Below are positions 52,127 through 61,416 of a stretch of 64,000 nt of DNA, piece by piece. A program made the translations under genes and the position numbers. Source of the stretch: Luteimonas sp. BLCC-B24 (GTDB lineage: Bacteria > Pseudomonadota > Gammaproteobacteria > Xanthomonadales > Xanthomonadaceae); the NCBI RefSeq assembly GCF_028550595.1, contig NZ_JAQQGN010000004.1, positions 1-64,000 on the forward strand, read 5' to 3'. Positions within the stretch are counted from its first letter, which is position 1, and every line of letters begins with the position of its first letter. The notes under the pieces were generated by a model, which was given only the letters and a program-made list of their open reading frames with translations, was not told the DNA's origin and searched no databases.

Positions 52127-53149
52127 GTGGACGTGGCACCGACGTCGATGCGCTCGCTCGAGGTGGCGGATGCCGGCCCGCTTCCGCTCGACGACCTGCT
52201 GACGGCAGGCGTGCCGACACGGCTCGGGGGCATCGCGCGCACCTGGGGGCTGGTTCGTGCCGGGCAGCAATCGACGCAGGCGGCGATGGCCTACCTGCGC
52301 GGCTTCGATGCCGGCCGCCCGGTGACCTACTCCCACGGCGCGCCGTCCATCGGCGGACGCCCGTTCTACAACGAGGACTGCACGGCGCTGAATTTCGAGG
52401 TCCGCCGCGGCGGGATCGGCGAGGTGCTCGACGCGATCTCGCAGCATCTCGACGACGCCCGCCCGCCGACGTACTACGTCGCCTCGCTACCGATCGCCGG
52501 CGCGCTGCCGGGCTTCGACGTCGACAACGATCTTGGGCTGGCGGCGCACGGCGTGCAGGCGCCGCCGAGCATCTGGATCGGCAACCGGGTGGTCGCGTCC
52601 TGTCATTTCGACGCGCCGGAGAACCTGGCCGTCTGCGCGGTCGGTCGCCGCCGCTTCACCCTGTTCCCACCCGAGCAGATCGACAACCTGTACCCCGGGC
52701 CGCTGGAACCGACGCCGGGCGGGCAGGTCGTCAGTCTCGTGGACTTCGACGCGCCCGATTTCGCGCGGTTTCCGCGCTTCCGCGACGCACTGGCCACGGC
52801 GCAGACCGTGGTGCTGGAACCGGGCGACGCGATCTACATTCCCGGCATGTGGTGGCATCACGTGCGCAGCGAAGCGCCGTTCAACGTACTGGTCAACTAC
52901 TGGTGGCGCCGCGCGCCGGCGCATCTGGCGTCGCCGCTGCCGGCGCTGTACCACGCGCTGTGGACGTTGCGCGACCTGCCCGAGCGCGAGAAACGGGCCT
53001 GGGCGCACGTGTTCGACTATTACGTGTTCGGGCCGGCGGACCGCGCGGGTGCGCATGTGCCCGAGACCGCGCGCGACCTTCTGGCGCCGATCGACGACAC
53101 GCGCGCGCGCCGTCTCCGTGCCCGGCTGATCGCCGCGCTCAACCGCTGA
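52127..53149 (+). CDS. Cupin-like (JmjC-type Cupin_8) dioxygenase family protein (340 aa)
   Basis: H160-x-D162 (SCHFDAPENL) and H244 in IPGMWWHHV are the metal ligands of JmjC-like cupins, with the RFTLFPPEQIDNLYPGP strand between them. Such enzymes are 2-oxoglutarate/Fe(II) hydroxylases. Its target may be a peptide or a product of the neighbouring halogenase, but this is unproven. It begins with GTG at 52127. Confidence 0.88.
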   Translation: MDVAPTSMRSLEVADAGPLPLDDLLTAGVPTRLGGIARTWGLVRAGQQSTQAAMAYLRGFDAGRPVTYSHGAPSIGGRPFYNEDCTALNFEVRRGGIGEVLDAISQHLDDARPPTYYVASLPIAGALPGFDVDNDLGLAAHGVQAPPSIWIGNRVVASCHFDAPENLAVCAVGRRRFTLFPPEQIDNLYPGPLEPTPGGQVVSLVDFDAPDFARFPRFRDALATAQTVVLEPGDAIYIPGMWWHHVRSEAPFNVLVNYWWRRAPAHLASPLPALYHALWTLRDLPEREKRAWAHVFDYYVFGPADRAGAHVPETARDLLAPIDDTRARRLRARLIAALNR

Positions 53150-53165
53150 CAGGAGCAGGCACGAC

Positions 53166-54692
53166 ATGGATCACACCGATACACCGCCGGGCGCCATCCG
53201 CCGCGTGGTCATCGCCGGCGGCGGCACCGCGGGCTGGCTGGCCGCCTGCGCACTGGCGCACCAGTTCCGCGAGCGGCTGGACATCACGCTGGTGGAGTCG
53301 GAACAGATCGGCACCGTCGGCGTGGGTGAATCCACCGTGCCGCCGATCCGCACCTTCCACCGTTTCCTGCAGATCGACGAGCAGGCGTTCCTGCGCGCCG
53401 TCGCCGGCACGTTCAAGCTGTCGATCTCGTTCGAACACTGGCGCCGCCCCGGCGACCGCTACATCCATCCGTTCGGCATCACCGGGCAGAGCACCTGGGC
53501 GGCCGGGTTCCATCACTTCTGGCTGGATGCCCAGCGCCGCGGCATGGCGTCCGAGCTGGGGGATTTCTGCCTGGAAACCCTCGCCTCGCGCGCCGACCGC
53601 TTCGCGCTCGGCACCGATCCGCAGGTCAACTACGCCTACCACCTCGACGCCGGTCTCTACGCGGGCTTCCTGCGGCGGATCGCCGAGAGTCACGGCCTCC
53701 GGCGGATCGAAGGCAAGATCCGCGAGGTCAGCCGGCATGCGCACAGCGGCGACGTCGAGGCCCTGGTGCTCGAGGATGGACAGCGGCTCGAGGGCGACCT
53801 GTTCGTCGATTGCACCGGCTTCCGTGGCCTGCTGATCGAGCAGACCCTGCAGACCGGCTACGAGGACTGGAGCGAATGGCTGCCCAGCGATCGCGCCGTC
53901 GCCGTGCAGACCGAATCCGACGGCGCACCGGTACCGTACACGCGCGCGATCGCGCACGAGGCGGGATGGCGCTGGCACATCCCGCTGCAGCATCGCGTCG
54001 GCAACGGGCTGGTGTTCTCCAGCCGCTACATGTCCGACGACGAAGCGCACGCGAAGCTGCTGCGCGATGTCGGCGCGCGGCCGCTGCGGGACCCGTGGCT
54101 CGTGCCGTTCCGCACCGGGCGCCGGCGCAAGGCCTGGAACGGCAACGTCGTGTCGCTCGGGCTGGCCAGCGGCTTCATCGAGCCACTGGAATCGACCAGC
54201 CTGCATCTGACGATCAGCGCGGTCGTGCGCCTGGTGCAGCTGTTTCCGTTCGACGGCATTTCGCCGGCCCTGGTCGAGGTGTTCAACGAGGTCAGTCGCG
54301 CGGAGATGGAGCACGTGCGCGACTTCATCGTGCTGCACTACCACGCCACGCAGCGCGATGAGCCGATGTGGGTCGCCTGCCGCGAGATGGCGTTGCCGCC
54401 GTCGCTCGACATCCGCCTGCGCGCCTGGCGCGAACGTGCCCATGCCTGGCAGCACGCCGACGAGCTGTTCCGGGTGGACTCGTGGACCCACGTACTGCTG
54501 GGGCAGGGGATCGCACCCGGCCCGCCGCATCCGCTGGCCCGTGCACTCGGCGACGACGACCTGCGCCGTCTGCTCGAGGGCATCCGCGCGCCCATCGAGC
54601 GCGCGGTGACGCAGATGCCGACGCAACAGGCCTTCATCGAGCGCTACTGCAGGGCGGGCACGGCCGTCTGGGGGGCAGCCGCGCAGCGCTAG
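53166..54692 (+). CDS. Flavin-dependent tryptophan halogenase-like protein (508 aa)
   Basis: GGGTAGW (18-24) binds FAD, and the GWRWHIP motif (267-273) marks the flavin-halogenase family. K84 in TFKLSISFEHW matches the catalytic lysine region of PrnA, and GFIEPLEST holds the partner glutamate. VGVGESTVPPI is also conserved. True halogenation activity of the versions encoded with TonB/SapC genes has not been settled. It needs FADH2 from a reductase that is not encoded here. Confidence 0.92.
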   Translation: MDHTDTPPGAIRRVVIAGGGTAGWLAACALAHQFRERLDITLVESEQIGTVGVGESTVPPIRTFHRFLQIDEQAFLRAVAGTFKLSISFEHWRRPGDRYIHPFGITGQSTWAAGFHHFWLDAQRRGMASELGDFCLETLASRADRFALGTDPQVNYAYHLDAGLYAGFLRRIAESHGLRRIEGKIREVSRHAHSGDVEALVLEDGQRLEGDLFVDCTGFRGLLIEQTLQTGYEDWSEWLPSDRAVAVQTESDGAPVPYTRAIAHEAGWRWHIPLQHRVGNGLVFSSRYMSDDEAHAKLLRDVGARPLRDPWLVPFRTGRRRKAWNGNVVSLGLASGFIEPLESTSLHLTISAVVRLVQLFPFDGISPALVEVFNEVSRAEMEHVRDFIVLHYHATQRDEPMWVACREMALPPSLDIRLRAWRERAHAWQHADELFRVDSWTHVLLGQGIAPGPPHPLARALGDDDLRRLLEGIRAPIERAVTQMPTQQAFIERYCRAGTAVWGAAAQR

Positions 54693-54717
54693 GCCGGCGC
54701 GGGCGCGCGCGTGCGGC

Positions 54718-55584
54718 TCAGTCCGCAGCCACCGCACGCGCGCCGCGTTTGGCGGCATACATGGCGTGATCGGCGTGCGCCAGAAGCGCCCGGGTGTCCT
54801 GTCCGTCGCGTGGAAAGCAGGCGATGCCGATGCTGGCCTCGATGCCACGTCCGGCATCGGGCACGACAGGATCGATCCGGCTCAAGTGCATGCGGATGGC
54901 GTCCGCGGTGCACGCCGCATCGGACGGATCCGGGCAGCCCGGCAGCAGCACCACGAACTCGTCGCCGCCCATGCGTGCGGCAACGTCGCCGCGGCGCAGC
55001 ACGCGTTCGATGCAGCGGGCGACGGCCTGCAGAAGACGGTCACCGGCCTCGTGCCCGCCGGCATCGTTGGTGGCCTTGAATCCGTCCAGATCGATATAGA
55101 GCAGGCACAGCCCCGAGGCTGCGATCCGCGCCTGCGCCAGCGCCGACTCGAGGGCCTGGTGCAGCGCATGCCGATTGGCCAGGCCGGTCAGCGGGTCGTG
55201 GTGGGCGAGGTATTCGAGTTGCTGTTCCGTGCGCCGCAGCTCGGTGATCTCGCGTCCCACGCCGATGCGCACCCCGTACGCCGGATGCCAGGTCGCCGAC
55301 CACTGCATGTCGACCAGATGGCCGCCCCTGTGCACGTAGCGGTTGCGGAAATGACGCTGCTCCTGTCCCTGCATGATCCGGCTGGCCTGGGCCCGGGTGT
55401 CGGCACGGTCGTCGGGATGCACGAAATCGAAGGCCCTGCGGCCGAGGACGTCGCGGATGCCGTAGCCGAGGATGCGTTCGAACCCCGCGTTGACGAACAG
55501 ATACCGCCCCTCGGCGTCGACCACGCACACCGCATCGGGCAGCAGGTCCAGCACCTCGGCGGGAGCAGGCAGGATCGGCGTCAT
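54718..55584 (-). CDS. PAS-GGDEF diguanylate cyclase (288 aa)
   Basis: A PAS domain (about 5-115, LPDAVCVVDAEGRYLFVNAG, FVHPDDRAD) is followed by a GGDEF domain with an intact active site, G206-G207-D208-E209-F210. The inhibitory site RxxD (R197-D200) lies five residues before it, so product feedback is likely. It makes cyclic di-GMP, opposite in activity to the HD-GYP protein encoded at 37771. No membrane segment is present. Confidence 0.95.
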   Translation of the reverse strand: MTPILPAPAEVLDLLPDAVCVVDAEGRYLFVNAGFERILGYGIRDVLGRRAFDFVHPDDRADTRAQASRIMQGQEQRHFRNRYVHRGGHLVDMQWSATWHPAYGVRIGVGREITELRRTEQQLEYLAHHDPLTGLANRHALHQALESALAQARIAASGLCLLYIDLDGFKATNDAGGHEAGDRLLQAVARCIERVLRRGDVAARMGGDEFVVLLPGCPDPSDAACTADAIRMHLSRIDPVVPDAGRGIEASIGIACFPRDGQDTRALLAHADHAMYAAKRGARAVAAD

Positions 55585-55651
55585 CGTGGCCCGGACGCGG
55601 TAAGAGCACCGGGGCCCAGCATGCCAGAGCGCGCACCGGGTGCGGCAGACC

Positions 55652-57520
55652 TCAGCGTCGGAACCAGCTGTGCAGGCGGGCGAGCAGGCGCTCGACATCG
55701 TTCAGTGCGGCCCGTTCCTCGCGCACGCGCACGGCTTCGGCGGGAACATCGGTACTGATGTCGTCCACGCCGAGGTCCATGTAACGCGCCATCCGCGCCG
55801 GATCGTTCACCGTCCAGGCCTGCAGTGTGTAGCCGCGGCGGCGGGCCTCGGCCACCGCGCGCAGGTCGAGCTGCAGGTGATTGAGGCCCAGCATGTCGAA
55901 GTCGGTGCGGCGCGCGGTGCCGGGCAATGCGGCATTGGCGAACAGGGCCAGGCGCGCATCGGGCGCGGCGATGCGGGCCGCGCGCACCAGGTCCGGGGAC
56001 AGCGAGGCCAGGATGACCGCATCCCGGTAACCGGAGCGCTCGACTTCGTCCAGCACCGCGGCCAGCAATGTCGCGGCGTTGTCCGCGTCGGGCTTGAGCT
56101 CCACCAGCGCCTGCGCGCGGCGATCGATGAAGACCAGCGCTTCGCCCAGCGTGGCGATGCGCTGGTCGGCGAATGCGGGGTCGAACCAGCTCCCGATGTC
56201 GATGTCGCGCATCGCCGCCAGCGGCGTGTCGACGACCGCGCGCGCATCGCCGGCCATGCGCCGGAAGTCGCTGTCGTGGAACACCACCACGGCGCCGTCC
56301 GCGCTGAGGCGCACGTCGAATTCGATCATGTCGGCGCCTGCGTCGATCGCAGCCTCGAACGCGGCCAGGGTGTTTTCCGGGGCGACCGCCGATGCACCGC
56401 GATGCGCGGTGACCGTCACCTCGTTGCGCAGGTTCATGCTGACCACCGCCAGCGAGGCCTGCACCAGGGCGAGCGCCAGGAACGCGGCTTCCGCGCCCCA
56501 GACGAGCCGGCCCGGATGCGCGGGCACCGCCTCCGCGCCGTGCCGCCTGCGGCTGCCGCCGAGGCGCAGGTACAACGCGCGCACCAGCAGCGCGTTGAGC
56601 GTGGTGCCGAGAAACAGCGCGCCGAGCGCCGTGGCCGCGTAGAGCGTCAGATAGACCACCATGCCCGCACTGACCAGCACGCGATGCGCGGGCAGGCCGT
56701 CGAGCAGCGGCGTGGCGGCGCGGTCGTAGAGTTCGGTCACCAGCAGGGGCAGGGCAGCCACCGTCAGCGCCACGCCGACCACCAGCGCGGCGATACGGAG
56801 ATGCCGGCCGCGGGTGAGCCGGCGGCTGCGGACGAGCGCCGCGCGGGGTGTCAGGCCTTCGAGCACGAGGGCCGGCGTCGCCAGCAGCCAGCGGAAATAC
56901 AGCGTCGCGTGCAGACACAGTCCCGCCACGAGCACCGGCGCGAAGCTGCCGACGAACCACCACAGCGCGTCCGGTCGCGCGCGCAGCACGTAGTAGGGGT
57001 CGAACCCCCCGAGCAGGCCGACATACAGCGCGCCGCCGATCGCCAGCCAGGGGAGTGCCAGAACGCCATGGGCCGCGACCTGCATCGCCGCCAGGACCGC
57101 AAGCGGGCCGGCGCGGCGCAGCATGCCCAGCAATGCGACCGCGGCGGTGCGGTAGCGGCAGCCGTGACTGGCCGACACGAGGAGCATGCCGGTCTGCTGC
57201 AGCATCACCACGAACCAGGCGAAGGCGCCGGCGAGTGCCAGCCAGGCCAATGCGAGCATCGCCCCCGCGATGCCGTCGAACTCGCCCGCGAGCGGCCTCT
57301 CGATCCAGTGCAGCAGCGCGGCGAGCGACCAGGTGGTCAACGGCGCGGTCGCGACCGTGGCGAACGCGGTGAACAGCAGGTACCAGGCGAGCATCGGCCG
57401 CAGGTGCCTGCGCAGGTCGCGGCGCATGTCGTGGACCAGCACGCCGCGCAACAGCGCGCCGTCGTCGGGTGGCGGCGCGGGTGCGGGGGCGTCAGGAGGC
57501 GAAGCGGGGCGGGTGTGCAT
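55652..57520 (-). CDS. Membrane-bound glycerophosphodiester phosphodiesterase (622 aa)
   Basis: About eight hydrophobic segments (50-380) precede a C-terminal GDPD domain: TAHRGASAVAPENTLAAFEA, ADMIEFDVRLSADGAVVVFH, DSDF. The catalytic His pair and the E-x-D metal site are present. The enzyme cleaves deacylated phospholipids; the GDPD domain probably faces the periplasm. The start at 57520 is chosen from protein character. Confidence 0.93.
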   Translation of the reverse strand: MHTRPASPPDAPAPAPPPDDGALLRGVLVHDMRRDLRRHLRPMLAWYLLFTAFATVATAPLTTWSLAALLHWIERPLAGEFDGIAGAMLALAWLALAGAFAWFVVMLQQTGMLLVSASHGCRYRTAAVALLGMLRRAGPLAVLAAMQVAAHGVLALPWLAIGGALYVGLLGGFDPYYVLRARPDALWWFVGSFAPVLVAGLCLHATLYFRWLLATPALVLEGLTPRAALVRSRRLTRGRHLRIAALVVGVALTVAALPLLVTELYDRAATPLLDGLPAHRVLVSAGMVVYLTLYAATALGALFLGTTLNALLVRALYLRLGGSRRRHGAEAVPAHPGRLVWGAEAAFLALALVQASLAVVSMNLRNEVTVTAHRGASAVAPENTLAAFEAAIDAGADMIEFDVRLSADGAVVVFHDSDFRRMAGDARAVVDTPLAAMRDIDIGSWFDPAFADQRIATLGEALVFIDRRAQALVELKPDADNAATLLAAVLDEVERSGYRDAVILASLSPDLVRAARIAAPDARLALFANAALPGTARRTDFDMLGLNHLQLDLRAVAEARRRGYTLQAWTVNDPARMARYMDLGVDDISTDVPAEAVRVREERAALNDVERLLARLHSWFRR

Positions 57521-57666
57521 CCGCGGGATGTCGACGGTGGGTGGGCGCGGCGCGGCACGATGCGCGGGTGCGGTCGGCCGGTGCACCGTGCCGGGTGCAG
57601 GCCCGCCGGCCGCGCATCACGTCCATCGAGGCGCGCCGGCCGGCCGTGACGCGCGGCGCCGGAGAC

Positions 57667-57981
57667 TCAGTAACCGCGCTGCTTCTCGATCCGCGAGTCG
57701 AGCAGGGTCTTGAGCTTGTCGCAGGCGCCGCGGATGGCCTTTTCGACATCCGCGTCGTCGTGGCTGGCCCCGATCGGCTCGTCGTTCTGCAGCCGGGCCT
57801 CGAGTGCGCAGCGCTTGTCGTTCGGACCGCCCTTGGTGGAATTGCTGTCGGACAGGAACACCTCGAGCCGGCTCAGTCGCGGGAAGAACCGGCCCAGGTG
57901 CTGCTCGAGCATCGCGTTGACCCGGCTCTCGAGCGCGTCGTTGCCGTCGATGTGGTTGTCGGTGTTGAACTGGATCTTCAA
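57667..57981 (-). CDS. HPF/YfiA-type ribosome-associated domain protein (104 aa)
   Basis: The start KIQFNTDNHIDGNDALESRV with MLEQHLGRFFPRLSRLEVFL and the C-terminal helix matches the small S30AE (hibernation factor) fold. The central SDSNSTKGGPNDKRCALEAR is a typical variant loop. It may bind ribosomes in stress, but this short, divergent version could have another partner. Confidence 0.85.
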   Translation of the reverse strand: MKIQFNTDNHIDGNDALESRVNAMLEQHLGRFFPRLSRLEVFLSDSNSTKGGPNDKRCALEARLQNDEPIGASHDDADVEKAIRGACDKLKTLLDSRIEKQRGY

Positions 57982-58077
57982 TGCATCACTCCTGGCCTGC
58001 GGGGGCGCAGCCTTCGATGGCGCAGACTAACCGCGCCCTGCACGGATGCTGCGTGAAACGGCCGCCGCGGCGCGAGT

Positions 58078-58926
58078 TCAACCGCCGCCGCGCGCCTCGA
58101 TCAGGCGGCGCAGATCGCGGATTTCGTCGCGCAGCGCCCGCACTTCGGCATGCACGTCGGCCTCGATGTGCTCCTGGGTCCGGTCCAGCGCGTCCAGCGT
58201 GTCGGCGTGCTCGGCCTCGGACACGGTCTGCATCGCATCGACGATGACGCCGATGAACAGATTGAGCATGGTGAAGGTGGCGATGAGGATGAACGGAATG
58301 AAGAACGCCCAGGCATACGGGAACTCCTCCATCACCGGCCGCGAGATCCCCATCGACCAGCTCTCCAGCGTCATGATCTGGAACAGGGAGTAGAACGAGC
58401 GCCCCAGATTGCCGAACCAGTCGGGAAAGACCGGGCCGAACAGGTTGGTCGCGATCACCGCGCAGACGTAGTAGATCAGCACCAGCACCAGGCCGATCGA
58501 CAGCAGGCCCGGGACTGCGCCGAGCAGGGCCCCGACCACGCGGCGCATCGACGGCACGATGGTCAGCACGCGCAGCACACGCAGCACGCGCAACGCACGC
58601 AGCACCGAGAACGGGCCGGTCGCCGGCACCAGCGCGATGGCGACGACCGCGAAGTCGAACAGGCTCCACGGATCACGGAAGAACTGCGCACGGTGCACGT
58701 ACAGGCGGATGACGATCTCGGCCACGAAGACCGCCAGGATGACCTTGTCGGCGAGATGGATGAGCGCGCCGGCCGCCGCCATGATCGACGGCGAGGTTTC
58801 CATGCCGAGCAGAACGGCGTTGACGACGATCAGCGCGAGGATGGCGTTCTGCACGCGCGGGTGCGCGATGAAGCGGTGCAGGCGGCCCCGCAGGCCGGGG
58901 AACTCGGTCGATCGGGCGTCGCGCAT
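58078..58926 (-). CDS. Bacterial voltage-gated sodium channel, NaChBac/NavAb type (282 aa)
   Basis: Six membrane helices. S4 carries four arginines at every third position (R110, R113, R116, R119). The pore has the selectivity filter TLESWS (186-191), as in NavAb and related channels. A C-terminal acidic coiled coil (about 232-275) should hold the homotetramer together. In Bacillus the related channel supports motility and pH homeostasis. The ATG at 58926 gives the normal short N-terminus. Confidence 0.95.
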   Translation of the reverse strand: MRDARSTEFPGLRGRLHRFIAHPRVQNAILALIVVNAVLLGMETSPSIMAAAGALIHLADKVILAVFVAEIVIRLYVHRAQFFRDPWSLFDFAVVAIALVPATGPFSVLRALRVLRVLRVLTIVPSMRRVVGALLGAVPGLLSIGLVLVLIYYVCAVIATNLFGPVFPDWFGNLGRSFYSLFQIMTLESWSMGISRPVMEEFPYAWAFFIPFILIATFTMLNLFIGVIVDAMQTVSEAEHADTLDALDRTQEHIEADVHAEVRALRDEIRDLRRLIEARGGG

Positions 58927-59151
58927 GGGGGCTCCGGAACAGGGCGGACGCCCTCCGCCGGACCCGCGCGGGCGGCCGGCGGAGCGGTCTCCGCGAAGCC
59001 GCGAATGGTAGCCGGCGCCGGGCGGTCGCGCAGCTTCGGCCCGGCCGGACATGCGGGTTCGACGTGGGCGCGATCGGCGCGCAGCCCGCTTCGCACGGCG
59101 CGCCGGCCGATCAGTGCCGGCTGCGCGCAGCGTGCGGCCGGTGTGGACGGG

Positions 59152-60054
59152 TCACGCCGGACGGTCGCCGTCGCGGACCCAGGCGGCATGACGGCGGCGC
59201 CAGCTCGTGACCAGCGCCCGGGGCGGCTCGGCGAACAGCCGCGCGCCGAGCGCATCCGCGTCGCGCGCCAGGAGGCGCTGGCGCGCCCGGATGCAGTCGA
59301 CCAGGGCGTCGATCACGTCCTCGGCGATGCCGGGCATCCGCCGCGCCTGTTTCGCCAGCACGGCGAGGTCGTGATGCTGGCCGAGGATGTCGCCCAGTCG
59401 TTCGGCGCACACGCGCTGGGCGCGCATCGGCGCCAGCCAGATCGGACCGAGCAGGCGCAGGTGAAAGGCGAAGTCCTTGGTGCATTTGCGCCAGCGGTGG
59501 AAGGCCTCGTCCTCGCCGCCGCGCACCGCGGCGCGCATCGCCTTGCGGCCGCGGCGATAGCGCGCGCGAAGTCCGTGCGAGAACGCCGCGAAGCCGTCGT
59601 CGCCGACCTTCCAGCGGGCGATCCGCGGCAGGGTGTCGGCGAGTGCGTCGCGCGCGCTTCGAAGCAGGGCCTGCACATCGTCGCGCGCATGGACGGTGTT
59701 CCGGTGCAGCGCGAGGCCGGCGCGCACCGGCGTGAAGCGCGCGAGCTCCGCGGCGCTGCAGCGCGTCACCAGCCTGTCGAAGGTGTCCAGCAGCACGTCG
59801 GCATCGCGCAGGGGCCCCAGGGGCGCGGCGATCGCGCGGAACGCCGCGTTGCCGGCCGCGTCGTCGTCCAGCGCCGGACGCAGCAGACGCAGCAGTCCGC
59901 GGATCTTCTTGCAGCGCTTGCGCACGTCGTGGATCGTGCCGGCCGCATCGCCGCCGTCGTCGATGCGCGCCAATGCCGCCTCGACCTGCTGACGCGCAAT
60001 GCGGCGCACCGATGCGCCGGTGCTGCCGTCCTCGTGCTTGATGCGGTAGGCCAT
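59152..60054 (-). CDS. CHAD-domain protein (300 aa)
   Basis: IHDVRKRCKKIRGLLRLLRP and the later FHRWRKCTKDFAFHLRLLGP are the two His/Lys/Arg-rich helices that define CHAD domains, which bind inorganic polyphosphate. There is no fused CYTH or triphosphatase domain. Cytoplasmic; likely associated with polyphosphate granules. Divergent from the lipocalin-like gene. Confidence 0.92.
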   Translation of the reverse strand: MAYRIKHEDGSTGASVRRIARQQVEAALARIDDGGDAAGTIHDVRKRCKKIRGLLRLLRPALDDDAAGNAAFRAIAAPLGPLRDADVLLDTFDRLVTRCSAAELARFTPVRAGLALHRNTVHARDDVQALLRSARDALADTLPRIARWKVGDDGFAAFSHGLRARYRRGRKAMRAAVRGGEDEAFHRWRKCTKDFAFHLRLLGPIWLAPMRAQRVCAERLGDILGQHHDLAVLAKQARRMPGIAEDVIDALVDCIRARQRLLARDADALGARLFAEPPRALVTSWRRRHAAWVRDGDRPA

Positions 60055-60336
60055 CTGAATTGCTCCCGTCGGGGACCGGTAGATCTATCACCGCTGGCGT
60101 GAGCACGGGCACACGTCGGAAGCAGGCGCGGAACCGGGACGCGGCGTGGCGCGGCCGCCGGCTACAGCCGTGTGTCGAAGGGCGCGGAGCGGTGCGTGCT
60201 GCCCGCGCCGGCACTTCGCGGCGCGACGCGACGGACGGCCGCTGCACGGCCGGGCACCCGCCGTTCACGCCAGGCGATGCGACACTCCTGCGGCATCGAC
60301 GCCGCGGCCCTTGCCGCCGAACCAGAGGAGTGCGCC

Positions 60337-60372
60337 GTGTCCGTCGTCCATTCCGATCCAGCGCGCCGGTGA
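60337..60372 (+). CDS. Possible 11-residue leader peptide (VSVVHSDPARR)
   Basis: GTG at 60337 stands six bases after a strong AGAGGAG ribosome site. The frame stops at 60372, its TGA overlapping the GTG start of the lipocalin-like gene by four bases (GTGA). The downstream gene lacks its own ribosome site, so ribosomes may reinitiate from this mini-ORF. Alternatively a single-base shift separates the true start from the gene. Confidence 0.4.
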   Translation: MSVVHSDPARR

Positions 60373-60821
60373 GCGGTGATCGTCCCGCGCCCGCATCGCG
60401 CGTGCTCGAGGGCACGTGGCGCCTGGTCGCGTACGAGGTCGAGGTGCGCGACACCGGCGAGCGGTTTCCGCCGATGGGCCAGGCACCGTCGGGCTATGTG
60501 ATCTTCAGCGCCGAAGGACGCGTGTGGTTCATGCTGACCGGGGAAGGCCGCGAGCCCGGTGACACCGACCGCGAGCTGGCGCGACTGCTGGAAACCCTGA
60601 TCGCCTACACCGGCCGCTACTGGGTCGAGGACGACGCCTGGGTGACCGCGGTGGACGTGGCCTGGAATCCGGCCTGGGTGGGCACCGAGCAGCGACGCCG
60701 GTTCGTGCGTGACGGCGATCGGCTGCAGGTGTCGACGCCGTGGCGGGTGATGCCGAACTGGGCCGATCGGGGTGAGACGCGCAGCATCATCAGTTTCGAG
60801 CGTGAACCCGCCGGGCCTTGA
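60369..60821 (+). CDS. Lipocalin-like domain protein (150 aa, GTG start)
   Basis: GTWRLVAYEVEVRDTGERFP, GQAPSGYVIFSAEGRVWFML and the closing SIISFERE match the small lipocalin-like family. It is a paralogue of the exported protein encoded at 20384, but without a signal peptide, so cytoplasmic. GTG at 60369 is chosen because it overlaps the stop of the mini-ORF with the strong ribosome site. Confidence 0.75.
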   Translation: MSGDRPAPASRVLEGTWRLVAYEVEVRDTGERFPPMGQAPSGYVIFSAEGRVWFMLTGEGREPGDTDRELARLLETLIAYTGRYWVEDDAWVTAVDVAWNPAWVGTEQRRRFVRDGDRLQVSTPWRVMPNWADRGETRSIISFEREPAGP

Positions 60822-60936
60822 AGCAGGCGCCCCTCGCGCGCGTCCGGCGCGACGCGGGCCGGACCAGGCGCCCGTCGTGCCGGCAGCCGGCCGTCGCGGC
60901 CGCTAGACTGGGCGCCCCCCGCGCCGTCCCGAGCCG

Positions 60937-61407
60937 ATGATCAACAACGACGTCCTGCGCAGCATCCGCTACATGCTCGATCTGAGCGACCAGAAGGTGG
61001 TCGATCTCGCCCGGCTGGCGGATCCTGCCTTCGCTCTCGACAAGGACGACGTGCGGCCGATGCTGCTGCGCGAGGACGAGCCGGGGTATGTGGCCTGCAG
61101 CGACGGCGTGCTCGCCCACGTGCTCGATGGCCTGATCGTGCATCGGCGCGGCCGCGACACGAGCCAGCCGGCACGGCCGGTGGAGTCGCGCATCAGCAAC
61201 AACGTGGTGCTGAAGAAGCTGCGGGTCGCGTTCGAACTGACCGACGTCGACATGCACCAGATCTTCGTCGATGCCGGCTTTCCGGTCTCCAAGCCCGAGC
61301 TGTCGGCGCTGTTCCGCCAGGCCGGTCATCGCAATTTCCGGCCCTGCGGCGATCAGCTGCTGCGCAATTTCCTCAAGGGGCTCACCCTGCGCGTGCGCGG
61401 GGGGTGA
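60937..61407 (+). CDS. DUF1456 (YehS-like) family protein (156 aa)
   Basis: Two copies of the about 65-residue repeat are visible: NNDVLRSIRYMLDLSDQKVV near the start, and NNVVLKKLRVAFELTDVDMH near residue 87. Each ends with a short hydrophobic helix (LAHVLDGLIVHRRG, LLRNFLKGLTLRVRG). Duplicated DUF1456 units define the YehS family, of unknown function. Convergent with the TrmY-like gene, nine bases apart. Confidence 0.9.
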   Translation: MINNDVLRSIRYMLDLSDQKVVDLARLADPAFALDKDDVRPMLLREDEPGYVACSDGVLAHVLDGLIVHRRGRDTSQPARPVESRISNNVVLKKLRVAFELTDVDMHQIFVDAGFPVSKPELSALFRQAGHRNFRPCGDQLLRNFLKGLTLRVRGG

Positions 61408-61416
61408 GCGACGGCG

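Noticed and set aside
55640..57649. A plus-strand frame of 669 codons
   Set aside because: Antisense to the GDPD gene; Arg/Gln/His-rich with no family match.
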